38,462 nt of DNA from CAYLPU01 sp964385635 (lineage in GTDB: Bacteria > Chloroflexota > Anaerolineae > B4-G1). Each line of letters begins with the position of its first letter. The first letter of the stretch is position 1. Location of the stretch: the NCBI GenBank assembly GCA_964385635.1, contig CAYLPU010000047.1, forward strand, positions 1 through 38,462, written 5' to 3'. Of this stretch, positions 7,357 through 14,478 are shown one piece after another. Under the pieces are notes generated by a model. That model had not been told where the DNA came from and did not search any database. It saw only the letters and a program-made list of their open reading frames with translations. Made by a program: the position numbers and the translations under genes.

Positions 7357-8916
7357 ATGTCTCGTAAACACACTCTACTCATTCCGTTAGTGCCGTTGCT
7401 CATCGCGAGCCTGGCCTGTGGTTTTAGTGCCGCGCCGGCCGAACAAGGAAAAGAAGCCGTTGTTGTTGGTGAGGAGGTGGCGCTTGCGCCTGCCGCGACG
7501 CAGGTAGCACAGGCCCCTCTGGTGCCGCCAAACGACGAACCTTACCCCGACACGTTCTTTGAGAACTATGGGGTCAATCCTTTCATTGACACCGAGGACG
7601 ATCACCTCTCCACCTTCGCCCTGGACGTGGACACCGGCTCTTACACCATCGCCCGCCGCTACGTCACCGATGGGAATCTGCCCCCGGAGGACGCTGTCCG
7701 CGTGGAGGAATTCGTCAATTACTTCGACCAGGATTACGCCTACCCGCCGGAGGGGCAGGCCTTTGCCATCCACGTGGACGGCGCATCCTTCCCCTTTGCG
7801 GAGACCGAGCGGTATCGGATGATCCGCATCGGCATCCAGGGGTACGCGGTTTCCGCCGAGGAGCGCAAGGATGTGTCGCTCACCTTTGTGATTGACGTGT
7901 CCGGCTCAATGGACATGGAGAACCGGTTGGAGTTGGTCAAACGATCCCTGGAACTGCTCGTCGAGCAACTCCGCCCGACCGATGCGGTGGGCATTGTAGT
8001 CTATGGCAGCGAAGCGCGCGTTGTCCTGGAGCCCACCAGCGGCGCGGAGAAAGGAGCCATCCTGGAAGCGATCTACGCCCTGCATCCAGAGGGTTCTACG
8101 AACGCTGAGGCCGGGCTGCGCCTGGGATACCAGCAAGCCCTCAGTGGATTCAAGCCGGAGGGCATCAACCGCGTGATCCTGTGCTCCGATGGGGTGGCCA
8201 ACGTTGGCAATACCGGCGCCGGGTCTATCTGGGAGGCCATCAAGGGGTACGCCAGCGAGGGCGTCACCCTGACCACGGTCGGCTTCGGCATGGGCAACTA
8301 CAACGACGTGCTCATGGAGCAGTTGGCGGACAACGGGGACGGTTTCTACGCCTACGTGGACACGCTGAAGGAGGCCGAGCGTCTGTTCGTGGAGAACTTG
8401 ACCAGCACCTTGCAGGTGATCGCTATGGACGCCAAAGTGCAGGTGGATTTCAATCCCGAAGTAGTCGCCCGCTACCGGTTGGTCGGCTTCGAGAATCGGG
8501 CCGTCGCCGACGAGGAATTCCGCGACGACACGGTGGACGCCGGGGAGATCGGGGCCGGGCACAGCGTCACTGCGCTGTATGAAATCAAGTTGCACCCTGA
8601 CGCGGCTGGGCGGATCGGAACCGTCTACCTGCGCTGGGAAGACCCGGATACGCACGAGGTGACCGAGTTGAGCCAGGACTTTGCTAGCAGCGACAGCCCC
8701 GAGTCCTTCGGCGCGGCTGCCCCACACTTCCAGTGGGACGTAGTGGTGGCCGAATACGCCGAGATCCTGCGGGGCAGTTATTGGGCCGAGGGCAGCACGC
8801 TGGCAAGTGTGCTCGAAGAGGCGGAGCGAGTGAGCCGCCTGCTGCCCGATGACCCGGACGTGGCTGAATTCGTGGATCTGGTGAGGCGGGCCAACGCGAT
8901 AGCGGACGGCGATTAA
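7357..8916 (+). CDS. vWA-domain lipoprotein (YfbK-like)
   Basis: This 519-residue protein has a lipoprotein signal with lipobox ASLAC (Cys21) and then a low-complexity linker. A conserved N-terminal segment (about 60-155) is of the kind found before vWA domains in YfbK-like proteins. The von Willebrand factor A domain (about 175-350) has an intact MIDAS motif, Asp180-x-Ser182-x-Ser184. A C-terminal domain (about 360-515) matches the DUF3520-like part of the same family. The ribosome-binding site GAGGAGG lies 9 nt before the ATG. It should be membrane-anchored on the outer face and bind a metal-dependent ligand. The physiological role of the family is poorly known. It is a single gene between a terminator and a repeat element. 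Confidence 0.88.
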   Translation: MSRKHTLLIPLVPLLIASLACGFSAAPAEQGKEAVVVGEEVALAPAATQVAQAPLVPPNDEPYPDTFFENYGVNPFIDTEDDHLSTFALDVDTGSYTIARRYVTDGNLPPEDAVRVEEFVNYFDQDYAYPPEGQAFAIHVDGASFPFAETERYRMIRIGIQGYAVSAEERKDVSLTFVIDVSGSMDMENRLELVKRSLELLVEQLRPTDAVGIVVYGSEARVVLEPTSGAEKGAILEAIYALHPEGSTNAEAGLRLGYQQALSGFKPEGINRVILCSDGVANVGNTGAGSIWEAIKGYASEGVTLTTVGFGMGNYNDVLMEQLADNGDGFYAYVDTLKEAERLFVENLTSTLQVIAMDAKVQVDFNPEVVARYRLVGFENRAVADEEFRDDTVDAGEIGAGHSVTALYEIKLHPDAAGRIGTVYLRWEDPDTHEVTELSQDFASSDSPESFGAAAPHFQWDVVVAEYAEILRGSYWAEGSTLASVLEEAERVSRLLPDDPDVAEFVDLVRRANAIADGD

Positions 8917-8954
8917 CAGTCAAGTTCTACACAAACTGTGTGAGGAAGGCGGAC

Positions 8955-9054
8955 TCGCCGCCCCGCGTCTTTCGCCCACCGGCACCGGTCGAGGTGGAGA
9001 AGGCGGGGCGGCTGGTGTTGTGTATTAGCGCCAGCGCCGCTGTTAGGATATAAT
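8955..9054. repeat. Promoter-bearing dispersed repeat, copy A (divergent)
   Basis: This copy shares the core 'CCGGTCG.GGTGG...AGGCGGGGCGG' and the preceding 'CCCGCG..TTTCGCC' with copies at 30258, 34855 and 35785. It ends with TATAAT (9049-9054); the -35 region is poor in this copy. It lies about 40 bp before the start of the restriction-modification genes, so it probably supplies their promoter. Confidence 0.55.
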
Positions 9055-9095
9055 GGGGCCTGGACCTGCTACCAACGACATAAGGAGCAACAAGG

Positions 9096-9239
9096 GTGGT
9101 ACTTCCTTGCAAACACGAACAACGCGTGACGAAACAGGTACGACCCACGATTGACTTGCTGACTGATATGGACGTGCTACACCCGGATGTGTTGCTTCAA
9201 CACGCCATTCAACCAGCCGACTACACGATTTCACAGTGA
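9096..9239 (+). CDS. 47-residue N-terminal part of the restriction enzyme, or its coupled small partner
   Basis: A GTG start at 9096 is preceded by AGGAG with ideal spacing, and the frame runs 47 codons to a TGA that overlaps the next gene's GTG (GTGA at 9236). The peptide contains an IDLLTDMDVLHPDVLLQHA stretch and ends DYTISQ. The next frame continues with VSIERDPDYFGALEVK, which would join smoothly as one beta-strand segment. It is therefore either the 5' part of one nuclease gene split by a -1 frameshift, or a small coupled protein. No classical slippery heptamer is seen at the junction. I favour a frameshifted single gene. Confidence 0.45.
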   Translation: MVLPCKHEQRVTKQVRPTIDLLTDMDVLHPDVLLQHAIQPADYTISQ

Positions 9240-9808
9240 GCATTGAGCGTGATCCCGACTACTTCGGGGCGCTCGAAGTCAAGGGGGGAGAGGGGAACAG
9301 CATCAACATCTCTGAGCGTCCCTTATGGGCCAGAGAATTTGGTGTATGGTGCCATCTCGATGGTGCTATCGTCAACCAGCCAGCGCACGGTGCACATTCA
9401 ATCATCAACCGCCTGACCAACGAACTGGTCAGACGGCACAAGTTGGTGGATGTCTTATTCTTCAAGGACCTACTGTGTGGCACGCGCACGCGGCCCTGTC
9501 CCAAGTATCCGGGGCGCGAGGACAGGATTGGTCTTGAGGCGGCGCCGGACGTGTTTCTGTTTCCGCAGCGTGTACCTTCGCTTGATGATCCTGAGCCACC
9601 TGTTCACACATTGGACGGGCTGAGACTACCGGGGCTGATTTTGGAGCTGTTCGGTGTAGATGCCACCGCGCAAGACAGACATATCTGGGAAGTGCACGTG
9701 AAGGTCGTTGAGCGCCCCAACGGGATGCTCCGAAGAATGGTTCAAGTCTGGCACCAGGGGGAAATAGTTGACGAAAGCACATCTCGCTCATGGCGACCAC
9801 AGGAGTGA
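9236..9808 (+). CDS. Putative type II restriction endonuclease
   Basis: The 190-residue product shows a compact PD-(D/E)xK-like signature near its start: Pro-Asp in DPDYFG, then E-V-K in ALEVKGG. It is followed by a Trp- and Cys-containing core and the segment APDVFLFP. The gene overlaps the start of a DNA methyltransferase gene by 19 bp, the usual arrangement of a restriction-modification pair. I cannot name the specificity or subfamily. The GTG start overlaps the stop of the upstream 47-codon frame, so the true protein may be about 237 residues if the two are one broken gene. Confidence 0.5.
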   Translation: MSIERDPDYFGALEVKGGEGNSINISERPLWAREFGVWCHLDGAIVNQPAHGAHSIINRLTNELVRRHKLVDVLFFKDLLCGTRTRPCPKYPGREDRIGLEAAPDVFLFPQRVPSLDDPEPPVHTLDGLRLPGLILELFGVDATAQDRHIWEVHVKVVERPNGMLRRMVQVWHQGEIVDESTSRSWRPQE

Positions 9809-10986
9809 GCACCTTGTCTGAAGACGTGAAGGAAGCACGGCAACCGTACCTGTTTGCCGACACGGAGGTAATTACCGGGCTTGATGCGCGGCTGTGGCAC
9901 GGGTCGTTCAACAGCCGGGAAAGCACGTTGCAGCAGTTGTCTCCCTACGTGGGCAAGATGAAATCAGGGATGGCCAAGGTGCTCATCAGTCTGTATTCGA
10001 ATCCGGGAGATACGGTGTTGGACCCCTTCTCCGGCTCCGGTGTAGTTCCTCTGGAGGCTGCTCTAGCCGGGCGGCGTGCCTGGGCCAATGACCTCAGCCC
10101 CTATGCATACGTGCTGACGCGGGGGAAATTGGAAACACCCGGCAGTGAATGGGTAGCGATCCGGAGGGCTGAAGGACTGATTGACGCCGTAGAACGGGAG
10201 GCACCGTCTGTAGACTTGAGCATCGTTCCCGAATGGGTGCGTGAGTTCTTTCATCCTGACACGTTACGCGAAGTCCTGACGGCCTTCCGTATATTGCGCC
10301 AGCAGGAAGATTATTTCTTAACTGCCTGCCTGATGGGGATTCTACATCACGTGCGTCCAGGTTTCCTTTCTTATCCCGCCAGCCACCTTGTGCCCTACTT
10401 GCGCAAGAAGAAATATCCACCTGACGAATTTCCAGATATGTACGCCTACCGTGATTTGCGCTCTCGGCTGCTGGCAAAGGTCAAGCGGGCTTACCGCCGT
10501 CATACGTTGCCTGTCGCTTGGGAACAGCGCCAGTACCGGGTATGGCAAGTGAACGCTATGAACTTGCCCATCGAAGATGAAACTGTGGACGCCATCATTT
10601 CAAGCCCACCCTATTTTGGCGCACTTGACTATGCTCGTGACAATCGCTTGCGGTTATGGTTTCTGGGGTGCGAAGATTGGAAGGAACTTGATGCTTCGCT
10701 GACCGCCAAGCGGAAGGTATACTTGCCCCAAATGAGGGTTTGCCTGCAGGAGATTTATCGTGTGCTGAAATCGGAAGGCTATTGCGTGCTTGTGCTAGGT
10801 GATGTCGATCGCGACGGCAAGATACGGCGCACTGCCGAAATCCTGGCTGAGCTAGCTGTGGATGCAACCAGCGGTGGCTTTGTGGTCGAAACGATCTACG
10901 ATGACCGGATACCGGATGATAGACGTTCGAGACGAAACACCAAAACGACCAAATTCGAACGCATCCTTGTGATGCAGAGGAAGTAG
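9790..10986 (+). CDS. DNA methyltransferase (N4-cytosine/N6-adenine type)
   Basis: The 398-residue protein has SAM-binding motif I, DPFSGSG (78-84), and catalytic motif IV, SSPPYFG (271-277), in that order. Between them lies a long segment that could be the target recognition region. An S/T-S/N-PPY tetrad points to an amino-methyltransferase (N4-cytosine or N6-adenine) rather than a C5-cytosine enzyme. Downstream, VLVLGDV and the final KFERILVMQRK match the late strands of the fold. The ATG at 9790 overlaps the upstream nuclease gene, implying coupled expression. It would protect the host DNA from that nuclease. Confidence 0.85.
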   Translation: MATTGVSTLSEDVKEARQPYLFADTEVITGLDARLWHGSFNSRESTLQQLSPYVGKMKSGMAKVLISLYSNPGDTVLDPFSGSGVVPLEAALAGRRAWANDLSPYAYVLTRGKLETPGSEWVAIRRAEGLIDAVEREAPSVDLSIVPEWVREFFHPDTLREVLTAFRILRQQEDYFLTACLMGILHHVRPGFLSYPASHLVPYLRKKKYPPDEFPDMYAYRDLRSRLLAKVKRAYRRHTLPVAWEQRQYRVWQVNAMNLPIEDETVDAIISSPPYFGALDYARDNRLRLWFLGCEDWKELDASLTAKRKVYLPQMRVCLQEIYRVLKSEGYCVLVLGDVDRDGKIRRTAEILAELAVDATSGGFVVETIYDDRIPDDRRSRRNTKTTKFERILVMQRK

Positions 10987-11081
10987 GTGGCGACGCTCAA
11001 GCAGGTTGGGTTTCTTGCCTCTGGAGGCGATGTTAAAGAAAGCGTCTCTGGTAGCCGTCTTAGGGGTGTTGTTTGGTCGAC

Positions 11082-11110
11082 TTGACAGATTGGGCCAAAT
11101 CGGGTATCAT
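11082..11110 (+). promoter_or_regulatory. Promoter of the aromatic amino acid operon
   Basis: TTGACA (11082-11087), a 17-bp spacer, and TATCAT (11105-11110). It lies 40 bp upstream of the leader peptide ATG, leaving about 230 nt of leader before the first structural gene. Confidence 0.85.
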
Positions 11111-11150
11111 TACGTCTTATTGAGAAATTGAACCACGAGGGATTTTCCGG

Positions 11151-11270
11151 ATGGACTACGTAACGATGCAGATGACGTGCCAGCAGCATAAAGGCGACTT
11201 TGCCTATCTCTATTTTTATTTCACCCTGTCTACAGGACGGTTGCTTCACGACGGGTGGAGGTCGGCGTAG
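11151..11270 (+). CDS. Phe/Tyr leader peptide of the aro operon attenuator
   Basis: A 39-codon frame starts at ATG 11151, ten bases after a GAGG, and ends at TAG 11268. Codons 17-24 (11199-11222) read F-A-Y-L-Y-F-Y-F: six of eight residues are Phe or Tyr, the end products of the operon. The pheA leader peptide of enteric bacteria has the same character (a Phe run before a terminator). The product is expected to have no function of its own; its translation senses charged tRNA-Phe and tRNA-Tyr. It is too short and unusual for standard gene callers. Confidence 0.8.
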   Translation: MDYVTMQMTCQQHKGDFAYLYFYFTLSTGRLLHDGWRSA

Positions 11271-11326
11271 GATAGACGAAATCCCAAGGATGGCACAAAG
11301 ACGTGGAGCAGCCCGCTCCACGTCTT
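11174..11326 (+). promoter_or_regulatory. Transcription attenuator with alternative helices 1:2, 2:3 and 3:4
   Basis: Four segments are visible. Segment 1 (11174-11187, GACGTGCCAGCAGC) lies in the leader gene just before the aromatic codons. Segment 2 is 11239-11252 (GGTTGCTTCACGAC). Segment 3 is the left arm of the terminator (11298-11313) and segment 4 its right arm (11315-11326). Segment 2 can pair with 11300-11313 through 11 Watson-Crick and 2 G-U pairs with one mismatch, which blocks the terminator. It can also pair, less perfectly, with segment 1, which resembles segment 3. A ribosome stalled on the Phe/Tyr codons would cover part of segment 1, favour 2:3 and let transcription continue. 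Pairings were found by eye; energies were not calculated. Confidence 0.75.
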
Positions 11327-11330
11327 TTCT
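11298..11330 (+). terminator. Attenuator terminator before aroH
   Basis: A perfect 12-bp stem, AAGACGTGGAGC / GCTCCACGTCTT, with a 5-nt loop (AGCCC), is followed by TTCTT, so the stem end and tail together form a T-rich tract. It stands between the operon promoter and the first structural gene, 22 bp before the GTG of aroH, so it can only serve as a conditional terminator. Confidence 0.88.
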
Positions 11331-11351
11331 TGTGTCCACGAGGAGGAGGAA

Positions 11352-11717
11352 GTGAACTGTCGCGGAGTTCGTGGCGCTATCAGCGTGGAAACCAACGACG
11401 CAGATGCCATCATCGCGGCGACGCGCGAATTGCTGGAACGCATCGTCGCCGCCAACGACCTGGGGGTGGAGGACGTCGCCAGCGTGATCTTTAGCGCCAC
11501 GCCCGATCTAGACGCAGCCTATCCGGCCCGCGCTGCCCGCGAGATGGGTTGGGTGCACACACCGCTGCTGTGTATGCAAGAGATGGCCGTCGCGGGCAGC
11601 CTGCTGCGTTGTATCCGGGTGCTGGTGCTCTGGAACACCGAGCGGTCCCCCGATCAGATTCGGCACGTGTACCTGGGCAAGGCCCGTGCATTGCGGCCCG
11701 ATTTAGTGGAGGAGTGA
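11352..11717 (+). CDS. aroH: Chorismate mutase, AroH type
   Basis: The 121-residue product has the length and sequence pattern of monofunctional AroH chorismate mutases. It opens with CRGVRGAISVETND and has the conserved ATPDLDAAYPARAAR block and the late VRVLVLWNT-like strand. It rearranges chorismate to prephenate in the cytoplasm. The start is GTG at 11352 with AGGAGGAGGA just upstream. It is the first gene of the operon, directly after the attenuator, and is followed within 5 bp by pheA, its next enzyme. Confidence 0.92.
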   Translation: MNCRGVRGAISVETNDADAIIAATRELLERIVAANDLGVEDVASVIFSATPDLDAAYPARAAREMGWVHTPLLCMQEMAVAGSLLRCIRVLVLWNTERSPDQIRHVYLGKARALRPDLVEE

Positions 11718-11722
11718 GCAGC

Positions 11723-12601
11723 ATGACCAGAGTGGCATTTCAAGGCGTTGCCGGGGCTTATTCGGAGCAGGCCGTCCGGCAGTTCTTCGGCCCAGAGGTA
11801 GGGAGTGTGCCTTGCAGAACGTTGGCCGACGTATTCTTCGCCGTGGGAGGGCAAGACACTGACTATGGGATGCTGCCGGTGGAGAACGCCGTCGCCGGCT
11901 CTGTAACCCAATCCTATGAGTTGTTGATGGAGCACGACCTGCGCATCTACGCCGAGGTGATCTTGCATGTGCAGCACATGCTGCTTGTCCTCCCCGGCAC
12001 CAGGTTGACCGATCTGACGCGCGTGCGATCGCACCCGCAGGCGTTAGCCCAATGCCAGCGCTATCTAGGACGCCACGGGCTGGAGCCTGAGCCAGCGTCC
12101 GACACCGCCGGCAGCGCCCGTGACCTGGCGGCCAACCCGGAGTCTGGCGTTGCCGTGATCGCCAGCGTATTGGCTGCTGAACTATACGGCCTGGAAATCC
12201 TCGACCGGGACATCGAGGATTTTCCCTTCAACTACACCCGTTTCTTTGTCCTTGCTGTGGAAGGTCCGCCCCGCGCACAGCGAAACAAGACGTCGCTCGT
12301 CTTTACTGCCCCCCACCAACCGGGGGCGTTGTACGAGTGCCTGGGAGAGTTCGCCAGACGGCGCATCAATCTCACTAAGATCGAGTCGCGCCCACGTCTC
12401 AACCGGCCCTGGCAGTACATTTTTTATCTGGACTTCGAGGGACACTCTCAGGACCCGGAGTGTGAAGCGGCTATTATGGGATTGCTGCGCCGATCCTTGT
12501 TTGTCAAACTGCTGGGTTCATACCCGGCTGCCACGACGCCCGTTCCCGATAGCGAAGTGATGGCGCCAGGGCAATCTGCGCATCAGGAGGTGATTGTATG
12601 A
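11723..12601 (+). CDS. pheA: Prephenate dehydratase
   Basis: The 292-residue protein has a catalytic domain (about 1-180) with the NYTRFF motif (170-175), whose Thr-Arg-Phe is the active-site signature. An ACT domain (about 190-270) carries the ESRP motif (221-224) that binds phenylalanine in feedback-inhibited enzymes. It converts prephenate to phenylpyruvate. The ATG at 11723 matches the family start (TRVAFQGVAGAYSEQA); the frame is open further upstream but only as an overlap with aroH. The stop overlaps the ATG of the DAHP synthase gene (ATGA). Both operon attenuation and allosteric feedback by Phe are therefore expected. Confidence 0.95.
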   Translation: MTRVAFQGVAGAYSEQAVRQFFGPEVGSVPCRTLADVFFAVGGQDTDYGMLPVENAVAGSVTQSYELLMEHDLRIYAEVILHVQHMLLVLPGTRLTDLTRVRSHPQALAQCQRYLGRHGLEPEPASDTAGSARDLAANPESGVAVIASVLAAELYGLEILDRDIEDFPFNYTRFFVLAVEGPPRAQRNKTSLVFTAPHQPGALYECLGEFARRRINLTKIESRPRLNRPWQYIFYLDFEGHSQDPECEAAIMGLLRRSLFVKLLGSYPAATTPVPDSEVMAPGQSAHQEVIV

Positions 12602-13611
12602 TTGTTGTGATGAAGAAGGGGACGACCAGGGCCCATATTGCCAATGTCAGCGCCCGCATTGAGCAGTTGGGCTGCCGGGTGCACATCTCGGAAGGCGAAG
12701 AGCACACCATCATCGGCATCATCGGCAATGGGCGTCCACTGGACTGCGAGCAGATCGAACGGATGGATGGCGTCGAGCGGACGGTACCCATCCTGCGGCC
12801 ATTCAAACTGGCCAGCCGGGACTTTCATCCGCGAGATACCGTGGTCACGATCAACGGAGTGACGATAGGCGGCAGTCAGTTGGTCGTGATGGCTGGCCCG
12901 TGTGCCGTCGAGAGCCACGATCAACTGTTGGAAACTGCACGCGCCGTGAAGGAGGCGGGGGCGCAGGTGCTGCGTGGCGGAGCCTTCAAACCGCGCACGT
13001 CTCCCTACAGTTTCCAGGGATTGGGCGAAAAAGGACTGCGGCTGCTGGCCGAAGCGCGTGAGGAGACGGGGCTTCCGGTCATCACCGAGGTGATGGAGCC
13101 TCAGATGGTGCCACTGGTCACCACCTACGCCGACATCCTTCAGATCGGCGCGCGGAATATGCAGAACTACGCCCTGTTGCACGCCGTCGGCGAGGCGCAG
13201 CGACCGGTGCTGCTCAAGCGAGGCATGATGTCCACCATCGAGGAGTTGCTGATGGCGGCCGAGTACATCCTCTCCCACGGCAATGACCGGATCGTCTTGT
13301 GCGAGCGCGGCATCCGCACCTTTGAATCCTACACCCGCAACACCCTCGACATCAGCGCTGTGCCGTTGCTCAAGCAACTCAGCCACCTACCGGTCATTGT
13401 GGACCCCAGCCACTCGACAGGCAAGTGGGAACTGGTGGGGCCGGTCTCGCGGGCGGCGGTGGCGGTTGGAGCCGATGGGTTGATTATTGAGGTTCATCCC
13501 CATCCTGAAGAGGCTCTATCCGATGGGGCACAGTCCCTCAAGCCAGCACGTTTCGCCGCGCTGATGCGGAGCCTGCGGCCTGTGGCCGAAGCAGTTGGAC
13601 GGACGCTGTGA
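12598..13611 (+). CDS. aroF: DAHP synthase (3-deoxy-7-phosphoheptulonate synthase)
   Basis: The 337-residue protein has an N-terminal ferredoxin-like regulatory domain (MIVVMKKGTT, about 1-70) and a TIM-barrel catalytic domain. Its motifs include GPCAVES, GGAFKPRTSPYSFQG, QIGARNMQNY and DPSHSTG. This is the architecture of the Thermotoga-type AroF, in which the N-terminal domain senses Tyr/Phe. It condenses PEP and erythrose-4-phosphate, the first step of the pathway. It is joined to pheA by ATGA and to tyrA by GTGA overlaps, so the three genes are translationally coupled. Confidence 0.95.
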   Translation: MIVVMKKGTTRAHIANVSARIEQLGCRVHISEGEEHTIIGIIGNGRPLDCEQIERMDGVERTVPILRPFKLASRDFHPRDTVVTINGVTIGGSQLVVMAGPCAVESHDQLLETARAVKEAGAQVLRGGAFKPRTSPYSFQGLGEKGLRLLAEAREETGLPVITEVMEPQMVPLVTTYADILQIGARNMQNYALLHAVGEAQRPVLLKRGMMSTIEELLMAAEYILSHGNDRIVLCERGIRTFESYTRNTLDISAVPLLKQLSHLPVIVDPSHSTGKWELVGPVSRAAVAVGADGLIIEVHPHPEEALSDGAQSLKPARFAALMRSLRPVAEAVGRTL

Positions 13612-14468
13612 GAGAGTTGGCAGACATCCGCGTGACCATCGTTGGGTTGGGCCTGATGGGCGGCTCGCTGGCCGGCGCGCTGTACGGGCAATGCCGGGCC
13701 GTCGTCGGTGTGGCGCGACGGGCGGAGACGATTGAGACAGCGCTGGCACGCGGTCTGGTTGACCGGGGCACAACCGACCTGGCGGACGGCGTGCGCGAAG
13801 CAGACGTGGTCATCATGGCGACGCCAGTGCGCGTCATCCTGCGCTTGCTGGCCGAGATCGGACCGCTTTTGCCAGCGGGATGTTTGCTGATGGACCTGGG
13901 CAGCACCAAGGCGCACATCGTCGCGGAGATGGCACGACTGCCCGACCACATCCAGCCGTTGGGCGGGCACCCGATGTGCGGTAAGGAGGTGTCGGGAATC
14001 GAGGCGGCAGATCCGACGATTTACCACGGTTGCACCTTCATTCTCACGCCGTTACCGCGCACGTCGGAGGCGGCGCTGGTGCTGGGCCACGCACTGGCCG
14101 AAGCCGTCGGCGCGTGCCCACTGGTGCTCGAACCAGAACGCCAGGACTACCTGGTGGCAACCGTTAGCCACTTGCCCTATCTGCTGGCCTGTGCGCTCGT
14201 CGGCACGGCGGACGCCACAACCTCCGCCGACACTGCGATGTGGGAGATCGTAGCAGGCGGCTTCCGCGATACATCGCGCGTTGCTGGCAGCGATGTGACT
14301 ATGATGGTTGACATCCTGCTGACCAACCGGGGAGAGGTGCTGAAGGCGTTGGAGACCTACCAGGCGCAACTGGGCGACCTGGCTCGCCTCGTGGAGGCCG
14401 GGGACGAGGAAGAGTTGCGCACTGTGCTGAGCGCCATTCGTGAGGAACGGCTGAGGATGTTCAGATGA
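13608..14468 (+). CDS. tyrA: Prephenate dehydrogenase
   Basis: The 286-residue enzyme has an N-terminal NAD-binding Rossmann fold with GLGLMGGSLAGAL (about residues 12-24) and the conserved block GGHPMCGKEVSGIEAA, whose His is catalytic. It is followed by a helical C-terminal domain. It converts prephenate to 4-hydroxyphenylpyruvate on the way to tyrosine. The GTG start at 13608 overlaps the upstream stop. There is no ACT domain, so feedback by Tyr, if any, does not act through one here. Ten bases separate it from aroA; the end carries a small duplication (GAGGATGTTCAGAT twice, 14453-14480). Confidence 0.93.
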   Translation: MRELADIRVTIVGLGLMGGSLAGALYGQCRAVVGVARRAETIETALARGLVDRGTTDLADGVREADVVIMATPVRVILRLLAEIGPLLPAGCLLMDLGSTKAHIVAEMARLPDHIQPLGGHPMCGKEVSGIEAADPTIYHGCTFILTPLPRTSEAALVLGHALAEAVGACPLVLEPERQDYLVATVSHLPYLLACALVGTADATTSADTAMWEIVAGGFRDTSRVAGSDVTMMVDILLTNRGEVLKALETYQAQLGDLARLVEAGDEEELRTVLSAIREERLRMFR

Positions 14469-14478
14469 GGATGTTCAG

